A stretch of DNA of 64,000 bases from Thermogemmatispora sp042408735. Its GTDB lineage: Bacteria > Chloroflexota > Ktedonobacteria > Ktedonobacterales > Ktedonobacteraceae. The notes below the pieces were generated by a model, which was not told the DNA's origin, made no database searches, and saw nothing but the letters and a program-made list of their open reading frames with translations. Of the stretch, positions 1 through 9,249 are shown piece after piece. A program made the position numbers and the translations under genes. The stretch covers positions 145,616 to 209,615 of the forward strand of contig NZ_JBHOQV010000126.1 in assembly GCF_042408735.1 (NCBI RefSeq). The letters are read 5' to 3'. Each line of letters starts with the position of its first letter. The first letter of the stretch is position 1.

Positions 1-113
1 CAGTGTAACCAGTTCGGGGTCAGCATCGTCTGAAACTAGATCTTATGCGGTGGCATAATTTCACTAAATTCCAACAAACAACGACTGGCAGGGTTGCTAT
101 CATCAATAGACCC

Positions 114-143
114 TTGACGGCGGCACTTCGTCTATGCTATACT
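114..143 (+). promoter_or_regulatory. Sigma-70 type promoter for the hydantoinase operon
   Basis: The -35 box TTGACG (114-119) and the -10 box TATACT (138-143) are separated by 18 bp. Transcription would start near 150, inside or beside the palindrome at 148-161, leaving a leader of about 170 nt before the first gene. Confidence 0.7.
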
Positions 144-147
144 CTCA

Positions 148-161
148 ACCGACTGGTCGGT
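148..161. promoter_or_regulatory. Palindromic operator, probably TetR-type
   Basis: ACCGACTGGTCGGT has perfect 6-bp arms around TG. It lies just downstream of the -10 box, where a bound repressor would block initiation. Short GC-rich palindromes of this kind are typical TetR-family sites, and a TetR gene lies in the same cluster (5028-5642). The regulator-site pairing is inferred. Confidence 0.6.
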
Positions 162-322
162 CGCATAGTGGCGATGCGTCCATAGCAGAGGCTCTTCCCA
201 GGCGCTGTCAGACCCATTCGGGCCTTGCTCCGCCTGGTGAGGGAGAGAGCTTCTAGCCTGGTCTTGTCCGGCCTGGCTCGCACAGAGACGACGTGCGGCC
301 TTCGTTCCAAGGAGGTCTGAGT

Positions 323-544
323 ATGAGCGTCTACCCACGATCCAGTGAGCCTTTCCTCTTTGTCCACAAGGAGTCTGTCCAGGGCCAGTGCCCTGAGTGT
401 GGCAGCCAGCACCTGCAACGTTACCCTGTGCTAAGCGAGGGCGGCTGGTGGCTTGTCACGAAATGCCAGGACTGCCTCTACAGCCTTCAACGCGAGCGCT
501 GGGGCCGCCTCGGCTCCATTCAGCTTCTCTCCGAGACACTCTAG
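323..544 (+). CDS. Small zinc-ribbon protein of the hydantoinase operon
   Basis: This 73-residue protein has two CxxC pairs (CPEC near residue 25 and CQDC near 49), the layout of a single structural zinc site. The ATG at 323 is preceded by AAGGAGG and is preferred over an in-frame codon at 293. It is followed after 90 bp by the HyuA-like gene. Multi-subunit enzymes of the hydantoinase/acetone carboxylase superfamily often include a small zinc-binding subunit, so this is probably a third subunit or assembly factor. That role is inferred from position and cysteine pattern only. Confidence 0.7.
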   Translation: MSVYPRSSEPFLFVHKESVQGQCPECGSQHLQRYPVLSEGGWWLVTKCQDCLYSLQRERWGRLGSIQLLSETL

Positions 545-634
545 CCGAGCCTGGGAAGAGTGTTATCGTTGCACCCTGACCTTCACTGATAGTAGAGGCA
601 CCTCGTGTAAGTATTTCTCCTGAGGAGTCTTCCT

Positions 635-2662
635 ATGCTTGCAGTCGATGTTGGCGGCACGTTCACCGACGTCGTGGCCCTCGATGATCATTCGATCAAG
701 GTGACCAAGGTCCCTACCAATGCCCTGGAGACGGAGCGCTCGGTGATTGAAGGCGCACGCTTGCTCGATGTCGCCAGCAAACCGATCTTCAACCATGCCA
801 GCACCGTTGGCCTCAACGCCATTATTACGCGCCGTCTGCCCAAGGTAGCCTTTTTAACGACACTCGGACATCGGGACATCCTGGACATGGGGCGAACATG
901 GCGCCCGCTCGACGCTTTGACTGATCCTGGCTGGCGTCGCCCCTTCGGCGATGCTGCCGCTCCTCTGGTTCCTCGCTATCTGCGCCGCGGCATTAGCGAA
1001 CGTATCACTGCCGATGGCAGCGTCTTGATGCCCCTCGATGAGGCTCAGGCTCGCGAGCAACTGGCCATCCTTAGAAAGTGTCATGTCCAGGGAGTGGCTA
1101 TCTGCCTGCTCAATGCCTATCTGAATCCGCAGCACGAAATCCGCCTGCGTGAGCTTGTGCGTGAGGAGCTTGGTGATATTCCCTGCTCGATCTCTTCAGA
1201 GGTCTCTCCCCTGGCCAAGGAGTACGCGCGCGCCTCAACGACCCTGATTGATGTGCTGATGAAGATCATTTTCTCCCAGTACTCGCACAATTTGCTCTCG
1301 GGGCTGCGTGAGGCCGGCTTCATAGGCCAGGTCAATTTTGCCGACTGTGCCGCTATGCTGCGTCCTGCCGAGATCGCTATGGAGCAGCCTTTCCGCATCG
1401 TCTTCGCCGGGCCTGCCGCAGGGGCGGTCTCCAGTGCCCACTTTGGACGCCTGATCGGCGAAGGGAATCTGATCTGTTGCGACATCGGGGGCACATCCTG
1501 CGATATCAGCGTGGTAACAGGCGGCCAACCGGTGGTGAATGAGACCTTCGAACTGGAGCACGATCTGCTGGTCAATGCCCTCTCGATCGAGATCGCCAGC
1601 ATTGGGGCCGGCGGTGGCAGCATTGTATCAATCGCTGCGTCCGGTGAAATGCAGGTCGGGCCGGAGAGCGCAGGGGCCGATCCCGGTCCTGCCTGCTATG
1701 GCAAGGGAGGTATGGCTCCAACTTTGACCGATACCTGCCTGCTGATCGGCCTCCTTGACCCTGAGCGCTTCCTCGGCGGCCAGATGCATCTCAATGTGGA
1801 GCTGGCGCGCGCCGCTTTCGAGCGCCTGCCTACCGCGCTGAGCCTGGAGAAGCGCATCGAGTACGCCTACAAGATCGGCCTGAATAATATCGCTGAGGGC
1901 CTGCTGGATATCACGATTAAGCAAGGCGTCGATCCACGTGATTATAGTTTGATCGCCTATGGAGCCGCTGGCCCGCTCTTTCTCCCTGCGATCCTGGAGC
2001 AGATCAAGGCCAAACGGGTGATTGTGCCTCCCTACCCCGGTTTCTTCTCGGCCCTCGGCCTGCTCAGCTCTGATCTGGTCTACTCCGATAGCCGGAGTGC
2101 CTATATGGTTTTAACGCCGGAGGCCGCTCCGACGATCGCCCAGATCTACCGTACTATGGAGGAAAAGCTGCTAGCACGTATCCCCGGGGAAAAGAGCCAG
2201 GTGCAGATACTGCGCAGCTTCGACGGACGCCTGCTCGGTCAGACCTGGGAGACACCTTTTGTGGAGGTGCCCGCTGGCGAGATCAGCGCCGAAACGATCG
2301 CGACAATGGTCGAGAATTTTCATCGGGTCTATGAGCGGCGCTCGGGCAATCGCTTCGAGGCAATCCCGGTGCAGAGTGTCACCTATCGCGTGCAAGTGGT
2401 GGTGCCCTCTCAGAAGGTGGAATATCCCTTCCTGGGAGAGGGCCAGCCGCATGAGGCGACCCCCGAGCGCTGGACCACGCTGCGCTACCTCAGCGAGGGC
2501 GAGCTGCGGGTCGCGGAGTACGAGCGCGTACACCTGCGCAGCGGAGCCATTGTGCGTGGCCCGGCGATTATCCGCGAGCCGACTTCGACAATCCATGTGA
2601 TCGCTGGCCAGGTGGCTCGTGTCGGCTCGTGGGGAGAGATCGTTATCGAGCCAGCCGTTTAG
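635..2662 (+). CDS. Hydantoinase/oxoprolinase family protein, HyuA-like (ATP-binding subunit)
   Basis: The 675-residue protein begins with the family phosphate-binding motif DVGGTFTDVV (residues 5-14). It also carries the second ASKHA nucleotide-binding segment GGTSCDISVV, GAGGGS, and the conserved ESAGADPGPACYG. HyuA-type subunits phosphorylate an amide or ketone oxygen with ATP; the family includes N-methylhydantoinase, 5-oxoprolinase, caprolactamase and acetone/acetophenone carboxylases. Length is normal for the family. GAGGAG lies 8 nt before the ATG. The B subunit follows at 2807, so the two likely form one cytoplasmic complex. The substrate cannot be read from sequence; association with a TetR regulator and an SDR suggests catabolism of a specific compound. 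Confidence 0.9.
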   Translation: MLAVDVGGTFTDVVALDDHSIKVTKVPTNALETERSVIEGARLLDVASKPIFNHASTVGLNAIITRRLPKVAFLTTLGHRDILDMGRTWRPLDALTDPGWRRPFGDAAAPLVPRYLRRGISERITADGSVLMPLDEAQAREQLAILRKCHVQGVAICLLNAYLNPQHEIRLRELVREELGDIPCSISSEVSPLAKEYARASTTLIDVLMKIIFSQYSHNLLSGLREAGFIGQVNFADCAAMLRPAEIAMEQPFRIVFAGPAAGAVSSAHFGRLIGEGNLICCDIGGTSCDISVVTGGQPVVNETFELEHDLLVNALSIEIASIGAGGGSIVSIAASGEMQVGPESAGADPGPACYGKGGMAPTLTDTCLLIGLLDPERFLGGQMHLNVELARAAFERLPTALSLEKRIEYAYKIGLNNIAEGLLDITIKQGVDPRDYSLIAYGAAGPLFLPAILEQIKAKRVIVPPYPGFFSALGLLSSDLVYSDSRSAYMVLTPEAAPTIAQIYRTMEEKLLARIPGEKSQVQILRSFDGRLLGQTWETPFVEVPAGEISAETIATMVENFHRVYERRSGNRFEAIPVQSVTYRVQVVVPSQKVEYPFLGEGQPHEATPERWTTLRYLSEGELRVAEYERVHLRSGAIVRGPAIIREPTSTIHVIAGQVARVGSWGEIVIEPAV

Positions 2663-2806
2663 CTGACTCCGTTCTCCTTATCCAGCGCGGGCAGGAATGG
2701 TGATACCTCACCCCATCCATCCCTTCATCTATCACCGGTTCCTGCCCTCCCCAGCCTTGTTCGCAGTCCGCATACAGGATCTAGAGTATCCGAGGAGGTC
2801 CCGACT

Positions 2807-4756
2807 ATGGTGCGCGTTGAGCCATCGGTGCTCATTAAGGATCTGGACGAGGATGCTTTCCGCGCCCGCTACCAGTGCGATCGCTTTACGGCTACGGTAC
2901 TCTCCAGTCGCCTGCGCTATATTGTACAGCACATGTGCACTGGATTGTTGACTAATGCATTCTCAGTAATCCTCCGTGACTGGTATGATTTTGCCAGTAC
3001 CATCGCTGGCCCTCCCGAGTTGGACTATCCGACGCCAGCGGTCAGCAATAGCCTGGTGCTCTTCTTGGGGACGATGACCGACGCAGTGCGCAACGCCGTG
3101 GAGGAATTCGGACCCCAGAACTTGCAGCCAGGCGACGTGCTGATGTGCAATGACCCCTATCGCATCGGTACCCATGTGAATGATGTTTGCTTCATTCGCC
3201 CAGTCTTCTTTGAGGAACGCCTGGTCGGCTTTGTCAACTTGCAAGCCCATATGCTTGACATGGGCGGCGTGGTGCCGGCTGGCTTCAGCGGCACAAAGCG
3301 CAATGTCTACGAGAATGGCCTGGTCATCGGGCCACAGCTGCTCTATCACAGCGATCGCCCAGTCAAGTCGGCCTGGAGCTTGATTTTCGATAACGCGCGC
3401 TTCGGCAACCTGATGCTGCCAGATATTAAGACGATCTACCAGAATCTACGCCTGGGCGAGAACCTGTTGCTGGAGACAATCCAGCGCTACGGCGTTGAGA
3501 GCTATCTGGGAGCGATCCGCTACGCCTGCGATCTGTCAGCGGAGACCATGCGCCAGGCCCTGGCGCGCCTGCCGGATGGTGAGTTTGAGGGTGAGGATTT
3601 CATCGACTGCGATGGCGTCGATGACAGCGAGGAGTACCACGTGAAGGTGAAGGTGCGTATCCGGGGCGACCGCGCGGAGGTTGACTTGAGCGGCAGCTCA
3701 CGGCAGGCCCGTACCAGCATTAATGGCGGCTGGCTGGATGCCAAGACGGCGGTAGCGGTGGCCCTCAAGTATCTGCTGGACCCGCGTAGTCCTTTTACCT
3801 CGGGTACGTTGCGCAATGTGGATGTTGTTTTGCCAGAAGGCACCTTCTTTAGCGCTATGCCTCCCGATGGGGCAATCTTCCTCTACTGGGAAAGCACTCA
3901 GCCTCTACTTCTGGCCATCTTCCGCGCGCTGAAAGAGGCCCTGGGCCCAAACGCCGTTGGCGGCGACTACTGCTCGCTCAATATTCATAATGCCAATGGC
4001 GTGCGCAACGGCATCCCCTGGGTAACGATGGCTCAATGCGGTGGCGAACACGGCCCCTGGGGTGCAACCAAGGATGGCGATGCCGATAGCTATATGGTTT
4101 TCTACCTGGCTAATAACCTCGACCCGGCCACCGAGGCTATCGAATCTGATTTCCCTTGTGTGGTACTGCGCAAGGAGTACACAACCGATACTGCCGGCGC
4201 CGGCCAGCACCGCGGCGGTGCAGCGGTGGTGAAAGATACCCTCTGGCTGACTGAGGCTGAGCATTATTCGATGCCTCTGCATACGAAGGCCCCCAGCGGC
4301 TTCGGCGTCTATGGCGGCAGAGATGGAGCCGTGGGAGCAGTCTGGGTCTGGGAGCCAGAGGCGTATGAACAGGTCCAGCAGGCCGGCCTGGTCGGCTTCG
4401 ATGAGGCAGTCTATCGTCAGGCAACCCCCGTTGCAGGAGTGCTCAATCCGGAGACTCACGCTCTCGATCGCCAGGGTCGCTACTTCCACTTTGCACGCGT
4501 GCCAATCTGGCGCACACGCCCACGGACGATGTTCCGCTATCTGACCAACGGCGGTGGGGGATGGGGCAATCCTTTGGAGCGCCCCCCCGAGCGGGTCCTG
4601 CGGGATGTGCGCGATGAGTATATTAGCATCGAGGCGGCACGAGAGCTATATGGCGTGGTAATCCGGGGCGATCCTTATCACGATCCCGAGGGTCTTCAGA
4701 TTGACTATGAGGCAACGCAGGCTCTGCGTAGCGCAGCCGCCGGCCAGAACCATTGA
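2807..4756 (+). CDS. Hydantoinase B/oxoprolinase family protein, HyuB-like
   Basis: The 649-residue protein is the partner of the HyuA-like subunit. It carries family hallmarks: a GDVLMCNDPYRIGTHVNDV segment near residues 105-125, QAHMLDMGG near 148, and a glycine-rich C-terminal NGGGGWGNP. The ATG at 2807 follows a strong GAGGAGG. It is longer than many HyuB proteins (about 520-600 residues), as in the acetone carboxylase-like branch. The 144-bp gap to hyuA shows no terminator, so the genes are probably co-transcribed. B subunits carry out the hydrolysis or carboxylation step on the phosphorylated intermediate; which reaction applies here is unknown. Confidence 0.9.
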   Translation: MVRVEPSVLIKDLDEDAFRARYQCDRFTATVLSSRLRYIVQHMCTGLLTNAFSVILRDWYDFASTIAGPPELDYPTPAVSNSLVLFLGTMTDAVRNAVEEFGPQNLQPGDVLMCNDPYRIGTHVNDVCFIRPVFFEERLVGFVNLQAHMLDMGGVVPAGFSGTKRNVYENGLVIGPQLLYHSDRPVKSAWSLIFDNARFGNLMLPDIKTIYQNLRLGENLLLETIQRYGVESYLGAIRYACDLSAETMRQALARLPDGEFEGEDFIDCDGVDDSEEYHVKVKVRIRGDRAEVDLSGSSRQARTSINGGWLDAKTAVAVALKYLLDPRSPFTSGTLRNVDVVLPEGTFFSAMPPDGAIFLYWESTQPLLLAIFRALKEALGPNAVGGDYCSLNIHNANGVRNGIPWVTMAQCGGEHGPWGATKDGDADSYMVFYLANNLDPATEAIESDFPCVVLRKEYTTDTAGAGQHRGGAAVVKDTLWLTEAEHYSMPLHTKAPSGFGVYGGRDGAVGAVWVWEPEAYEQVQQAGLVGFDEAVYRQATPVAGVLNPETHALDRQGRYFHFARVPIWRTRPRTMFRYLTNGGGGWGNPLERPPERVLRDVRDEYISIEAARELYGVVIRGDPYHDPEGLQIDYEATQALRSAAAGQNH

Positions 4757-5027
4757 CAAGCGTTCTATAATCTGTACTGCATGTGAAAGGTGGGACATAT
4801 GGGCCAGCACTTCCCGATCTGCAGGAGAATACAAGGCCGTCGACCTGCGGTTCCGGCTCCCATCCCGGTTTCGGTTCCTCCTTATCCCCCATAAACCCAG
4901 GCCGCCTTTGCTTGCTGCTAGGCAGAAAATCAACTCGAGGCAGGCTAATGGTAACTGACAAGCTTTCGTCAAGGGAGCAGAGGCCGGCCCCTCGCCTCCA
5001 GCTCCGCGCTCAGAGAGGAGGGTCCCA

Positions 5028-5642
5028 GTGGCGCGTAAGCGCGATATCATCGAGGTAGCCGCTCAGTTGTTCGCCCGACACGGCTACCACGGTACCAGTG
5101 TACGCGATCTCTCCGAGGCGCTGGGGTTGGGCAAGGCCAGCCTCTATCACCATATCGCTAGCAAGGATGAACTCCTGTTCTGGGTCCACGAGCAGTTCAT
5201 CAATCCCTTGCTGGAGGAGACAGAGCGGCGCCTGAGCGCCGAGATGGACCCGCGCGATACTCTGCGCACGCTGAGTTGCATTCTGATGCGCGTTATCGCC
5301 GACTATCGGCCCTACGTGACTGTCTTCTTGAACGAGTGGCGAGCCCTCTCCCCCGAACGCGCGGCAGCGATTCGGGAGAAGCGCAAGCGCTTTGAAGGCT
5401 ATATCCGCGCAGCTCTAGAGCGCGGGATCAAGCAGGGCCTGTTCCGGCCCCTGGATGTCTCAGTCACTTGTTTGGGCTTCTTGGGCATGCATAACTATGC
5501 CTACCAATGGCTGAATCCCGAGGGGCGCCTCTCCCCCGAGGAAATCGCTGCTATCTTCAGTTCGATCTTCTTGCGCGGTATCGCCCAGGAAGATGATCAG
5601 AGACAGAAGGAGGCCCAGGCAACTCCAGCCGGTTCATCGTAG
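5028..5642 (+). CDS. TetR/AcrR family transcriptional regulator
   Basis: This 204-residue regulator starts at GTG (5028) behind AGAGGAGGG. Residues 1-60 form a typical TetR helix-turn-helix domain (IIEVAAQLFARHGYHGTSVRDLSEALGLGKASLYHHIASKDELL). The remainder is helical and resembles ligand-binding domains of TetR proteins controlling acyl-CoA or ring-degradation genes. It lies between the hydantoinase genes and an SDR gene on the same strand. The palindrome at 148-161 is its best candidate operator; no equivalent site is evident in its own upstream gap, so it may not autoregulate there. Confidence 0.9.
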   Translation: MARKRDIIEVAAQLFARHGYHGTSVRDLSEALGLGKASLYHHIASKDELLFWVHEQFINPLLEETERRLSAEMDPRDTLRTLSCILMRVIADYRPYVTVFLNEWRALSPERAAAIREKRKRFEGYIRAALERGIKQGLFRPLDVSVTCLGFLGMHNYAYQWLNPEGRLSPEEIAAIFSSIFLRGIAQEDDQRQKEAQATPAGSS

Positions 5643-5647
5643 CATAA

Positions 5648-5667
5648 GCCGACTGACTGGCGTCGGC
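5648..5667 (+). repeat. Inverted repeat GCCGAC-N8-GTCGGC after the TetR gene
   Basis: Six-base arms lie 5 bp after the TetR stop codon and can form a small hairpin. The arms resemble the half-sites of the palindrome at 148-161 but with wider spacing. There is no T-run, so this is either a weak terminator or a regulator half-site pair upstream of the SDR gene. Confidence 0.35.
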
Positions 5668-5860
5668 CTGCCGGCCAGCGGGCGCGGCAAGAAGCCTTGA
5701 CAGATCAGGGCAGACTAGCGAGACAGCCGCAGGCTCTGCGATTGAGTTTAGCCCTGGCTGCAACTCGCTCGTCCGTCCAGGCAGCCCGCGGCCCAGACGG
5801 GCGATGCCGACTGTGCGTTGATGCCAAGTGTGAAGCAATGCAGCGAAAGGCGGTTTCGTT

Positions 5861-6613
5861 ATGGCAGTAGCTCCTGTCAGCGATCGGATCGACCTGAGTG
5901 GTCAGGTGGCGGTGGTAACCGGTGCGGCCCGGGGTATCGGCCAGGCCACCGCCCGGGTGCTGGCCCGAGAGGGGGCCAGCGTGGCGGCCCTCGATCTGCT
6001 TCCGTGCACAGAGACAGTGCAGACCGTGGAGGCGCTGGGTCAGCAGGCCATCGGCCTCTCCTGCGATGTCTCTGATGCTCAGCAGGTGCGCCAGGCTATC
6101 GATGAGGTCGTTGCCCGCCTCGGTCCTCCCCATATCCTGGTGACCTGCGCCGGCGTGGTCTCTCGTACGGATCTGGAGGCTATGACCGTAGAGGAATGGG
6201 ACCGAGTTCTGGCTATCGATCTTCGAGGCACGTTCCTCTGCGTGCAGGCCGTCTACCCCCATATGAAGGCCCGCGGCTATGGGAAAATAGTGTGCGTAGG
6301 CTCGGTGGCCGGCAAGGTGGGAGGCGTGATCTCCGGGCCCCATTATGTGGCCGCTAAGGGCGGTGTCCACTCCTTTATTAAGTGGGTGGCTAAGGCCGGC
6401 GCTCCTTACGCGGTCTATGTGAATGCCGTGGCTCCCGGACCGGTCTGGACCGATATGACGATCGGGCATCCTTATCGCGATGAGATGTCTCCTTTGGGTC
6501 GCCTGGGTGACCCGCGCGATATTGCTGAGGCCATCCTTTTCCTGGCTTCCCCAGCCTCGAATTGGATCACCGGCCTGGTGCTGGATGTCAACGGCGGCAT
6601 GCTCATGGATTAG
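5861..6613 (+). CDS. SDR family NAD(P)-dependent oxidoreductase
   Basis: The 250-residue protein has the classical short-chain dehydrogenase layout: TGAARGIG (20-27) for cofactor binding, a TCAG variant of NNAG (95-98), catalytic S148, Y162 and K166 with normal spacing, and the NAVAPGPVWTDM loop. It is closest in pattern to FabG-like 3-oxoacyl reductases and polyol dehydrogenases. The acidic residue at the end of the second strand (ALDLL) suggests preference for NAD(H). It follows the TetR gene after 218 bp on the same strand and may act on a product of the hydantoinase-type enzyme; this is inferred. Confidence 0.9.
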   Translation: MAVAPVSDRIDLSGQVAVVTGAARGIGQATARVLAREGASVAALDLLPCTETVQTVEALGQQAIGLSCDVSDAQQVRQAIDEVVARLGPPHILVTCAGVVSRTDLEAMTVEEWDRVLAIDLRGTFLCVQAVYPHMKARGYGKIVCVGSVAGKVGGVISGPHYVAAKGGVHSFIKWVAKAGAPYAVYVNAVAPGPVWTDMTIGHPYRDEMSPLGRLGDPRDIAEAILFLASPASNWITGLVLDVNGGMLMD

Positions 6614-6671
6614 CAGCGCCCTTCCACTCTCAGCGCTAACTTCGCCCGGTCTTCTCTCTCCTTTCGCTCCC

Positions 6672-6730
6672 AACGAGCGCAGCGGTACGCCAGCCTCTCC
6701 CTCACCACTGCGCTCGTTTTCTCTTTCTTT
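6672..6730 (+). terminator. Rho-independent terminator after the SDR gene
   Basis: Arms 6672-6686 and 6704-6718 pair over 15 positions with one mismatch. The 3' arm runs into a U-rich tail (TTTTCTCTTTCTTT). It closes the 1-6.6 kb cluster. The rest of the 6614-6969 gap holds only the leader of the next gene. Confidence 0.8.
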
Positions 6731-6969
6731 GCTTTGAATAACAAATAATCACTTCCCTCTCCATTACGCGCAGCTTGCTTCTCTAGTTGATCAGCCTGGC
6801 ACGGGGCCGGCTCTCGTGCTATTCTATCTAATAGGGCATAGCCAGAACAGCAAGCAGGAGAGGCAACTGCTTCGCAAGAGTCGGACCGGCCTCCCTGGCT
6901 GCCCGCCTGTCCGGGCTGAAAGAGCTGCCTCTTCTCGCTGTGTCAGACAATAAGAGGGATAGGCCGACA

Positions 6970-7887
6970 ATGAGCGCTTCAACGGAGCACTTTGGAGAAC
7001 ATAAGCCCGCCGGGCGACCTTCTTCATCCTCAGACCGCCACACCTACGTGATCGATCCCGAGAATCCGGCGGAGATGGCACGCCTGATGATGCAGGAGCG
7101 CATCATTACCGAGGGAATGGGCGGCCTGTTCCCCGAGGGACAGACGCTTCCTCCTGCAGCCAGGGTGCTCGATCTGGCCTGCGGCCCAGGCGGTTGGGTC
7201 CTGGACCTGGCCCGCACCTACCCCGATGCCGAGGTGGTAGGCGTCGACATCAGCCAGGCGGTCGTCGAGTACGCCTCGGTTCAGGCACGGACCCGTCGCC
7301 TGGCTAACGTCACCTTCCAGGTGATGGATGTGATGAAGCCGCTGGCTTTCCCCGAGGCATCCTTCGACCTGGTCAATGGCCGCCTGCTCGCTGGCTTTAT
7401 GCTGCCAGGGGCCTGGCCCTCCCTGGTCGCCGAAGGGTACCGCCTGCTGAAGCCGGGAGGGGTACTACGCCTGACCGAGGGCGAGCTATCGCTGACGACC
7501 AGTCCGACGCTCAGTGCACTCCACGAGCTGGGTACTCGGGCCTTGAAGCTGGTCGGACAGAGCTTTTCGCCGGATGGGCGTCATGTCGGCATCACCCCAG
7601 TGCTGCCGCGCTTGTTGCGCCAAGCTGGCTTCCAGCATGTACGCCTCCACGCCAGCGCCATCGAGTGGTCGATCGATACTCCCGCTTACTACAGCCTCTT
7701 TAAGGATTGCCTGATGGGCCTGGAGCTGATCCGCCCTTTCCTGCTCCGTACCGGCCTGATCGAACAGGATCAACTAGAGCAGCAGATACAGCAAGCCCTG
7801 GCGGAGATGCAACAAGATGACTTTTGCGCCGTCTGGACCCTGGTGACCGTCTGGGGCCACAAGCCAGCAGCTTCTTCCCCAGCCTGA
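6970..7887 (+). CDS. Class I SAM-dependent methyltransferase
   Basis: The 305-residue protein has motif I VLDLACGPGGWVLDLA (about 67-82), an acidic residue ending strand 2 (VVGVDIS, 90-95), and the motif IV region SFDLVNGRLLAGFM. These fit a Rossmann-fold methyltransferase of the UbiE/MenG-like small-molecule group. The ATG at 6970 is preferred because AGAGGGATAGG lies just upstream; a GTG 30 bp earlier would place that sequence inside the gene. Residues 1-60 hold a variable tail and a conserved-looking TYVIDPENPAEMARLM segment. The methyl acceptor is unknown. It appears monocistronic. Confidence 0.85.
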   Translation: MSASTEHFGEHKPAGRPSSSSDRHTYVIDPENPAEMARLMMQERIITEGMGGLFPEGQTLPPAARVLDLACGPGGWVLDLARTYPDAEVVGVDISQAVVEYASVQARTRRLANVTFQVMDVMKPLAFPEASFDLVNGRLLAGFMLPGAWPSLVAEGYRLLKPGGVLRLTEGELSLTTSPTLSALHELGTRALKLVGQSFSPDGRHVGITPVLPRLLRQAGFQHVRLHASAIEWSIDTPAYYSLFKDCLMGLELIRPFLLRTGLIEQDQLEQQIQQALAEMQQDDFCAVWTLVTVWGHKPAASSPA

Positions 7888-7901
7888 GAAAAGGCTCAGG
7901 C
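7882..7901. terminator. Hairpin at the stop codon of the methyltransferase gene
   Basis: Arms GCCTGAG and CTCAGGC around AAAAGG overlap the stop codon. A second, looser hairpin with 7-bp CCTGGCC/GGCCAGG arms follows at 7924-7955. Both lie between convergent genes and have no clean T-run, so termination is plausible but weakly supported. Confidence 0.4.
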
Positions 7902-7956
7902 CATGCCCCTCCCGCTTTCCTGGCCTGGCCCCTCTCCTTTTTCTCAAAGGCCAGGG

Positions 7957-8283
7957 CTAGGACCCCAGACTCAGGAGGAGCAGAAGGATGCTCAGGAAAA
8001 AGCCCCCGAGCAGAAGGAAGGCAATGAAGCGGGCCTGACGGCTGGTCTCGTCAGGCGCCACGTTGACGGCCAGTAGCAGGCTCTCATCGTGAACGGTCGG
8101 CTGGATCGGCTCCAGCGTCGAGATCGACCTATCGACATCCGTCCTCGCGGTCCAGCGTCCGTGCCACTGGCCGAGAGAGGTGAGGCGTGGCTGGCCCAGG
8201 CCACAGCGCAGGTAGAGGTGGCAGAGAACCACGAGGCCGCCGAGCAGAAGGATGCAGATGGCAAAGATGAACAGTGGCAGCAT
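7957..8283 (-). CDS. Small hypothetical membrane protein with two terminal TM helices
   Basis: The 108-residue protein has a hydrophobic segment at each end (residues 2-22 and about 88-106) flanking a polar region of about 60 residues. Both ends could be in the membrane with the middle on one face. AAGGAG lies 9 nt before the ATG on the minus strand, which supports real translation. I do not recognise the family. It is convergent with the methyltransferase and divergent from msrA. Confidence 0.65.
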   Translation of the reverse strand: MLPLFIFAICILLLGGLVVLCHLYLRCGLGQPRLTSLGQWHGRWTARTDVDRSISTLEPIQPTVHDESLLLAVNVAPDETSRQARFIAFLLLGGFFLSILLLLLSLGS

Positions 8284-8598
8284 GATCTCTCACTCCTTCG
8301 TTCTTCGGTCGTGTGCAGGCTCTTTTATCACCCCAGGTACATTGTTGACCACCTACACTCTATAAGGACGCTTTGCTCTGGCTTCCATGAAAAGATGTGC
8401 CAGGTAGGCACATCTCTCTTCACGAGAAGAGGGGCTATCGAGGAGACAGGCGGCTCCGCCCCTCAGCGGAGAGCTACGACGGGGAAACAGGCGGACAGCA
8501 GTGGCCAGAGGATTCGCCACAGCAGAGATTGTGGCCCCCCTGGCCGCTGTGATAGAGTACAGGGACAGGCAGAGAATCTGCATGAGACGAGGTGCTTT
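8284..8598. other. Intergenic region between divergent genes
   Basis: This 315-bp gap must hold the promoters of the membrane protein (leftward) and msrA (rightward). TTGACC (8345-8350) and TATAAG (8361-8366) are present but only 10 bp apart, so I do not call a pair. An open frame continuous with msrA begins at 8089 but has no RBS or domain content. Confidence 0.5.
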
Positions 8599-9162
8599 AT
8601 GAGCGACCATGATCAGTTGGAGCTGGCTACCCTGGCTGGGGGCTGCTTTTGGTGCACCGAGGCAGTCTTTAAGCGCGTCAAGGGAGTAGTGAGCGTCACG
8701 CCGGGCTACGCCGCCTCGCAGGTACCGAACCCGAGCTACGAAGCAGTCTGCTCGGGTAAAACTGGCGCCGCCGAGGCCGTTCAGATCCGCTACGACCCGC
8801 GCGTCATCTCCTTTGAGCAGCTACTGGAAATCTTTTGGCACACCCACGATCCTACGACGCTCAACCGCCAGGGGAACGACGTCGGTACGCAGTACCGCTC
8901 GGCCATCTTCTACCATAACGACGAGCAGCATCGCCTCGCCCTGGCCTCAAAGGCGGCCCTGGAGCAGGCAGGGACCTACCGCGATCCGATCGTCACCGAG
9001 ATTGTCCCGTTTAGCAACTTCTACCCAGCCGAAGACTACCACCGCGACTACTACGATCGCCACCCCTATCAACCCTATTGCATGATCGTAATTGCTCCCA
9101 AGGTGCAAAAGCTTTTGAAAGAATATTCCCCGGTAATCAAGGAAGATCAGGCGCGGACCTAG
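8599..9162 (+). CDS. msrA: Peptide-methionine (S)-S-oxide reductase MsrA
   Basis: The 187-residue enzyme reduces the S epimer of methionine sulfoxide in proteins. The active-site GCFWC lies at about residues 14-18, followed by GYA, the conserved HDPTTLNRQGNDVGTQYRSAIFY and the C-terminal block NFYPAEDYHRDYY. The start is set by the N-terminus of the family, just before LATLAGGCFWC. No obvious C-terminal resolving cysteine pair is seen, so recycling may be by direct thioredoxin attack. No msrB is adjacent. Confidence 0.96.
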   Translation: MSDHDQLELATLAGGCFWCTEAVFKRVKGVVSVTPGYAASQVPNPSYEAVCSGKTGAAEAVQIRYDPRVISFEQLLEIFWHTHDPTTLNRQGNDVGTQYRSAIFYHNDEQHRLALASKAALEQAGTYRDPIVTEIVPFSNFYPAEDYHRDYYDRHPYQPYCMIVIAPKVQKLLKEYSPVIKEDQART

Positions 9163-9249
9163 CAGCAGGTCAGAGGGACACCAGGTGAAGAGACAGAGGG
9201 AGGAAGTGGCAACTCGGGAGCAGGATCGACCGGCGTCAGCGTCGGGGGT

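Noticed and set aside
4753..4771. TTGACA followed by TATAAT upstream of the TetR gene
   Set aside because: Only 7 bp separate the boxes, too short for a sigma-70 promoter; neither has another good partner.
8089..8598. 170-codon N-terminal extension in frame with msrA
   Set aside because: It is antisense in part to the small membrane protein gene, has no RBS, and MsrA homologues start at about 8599.
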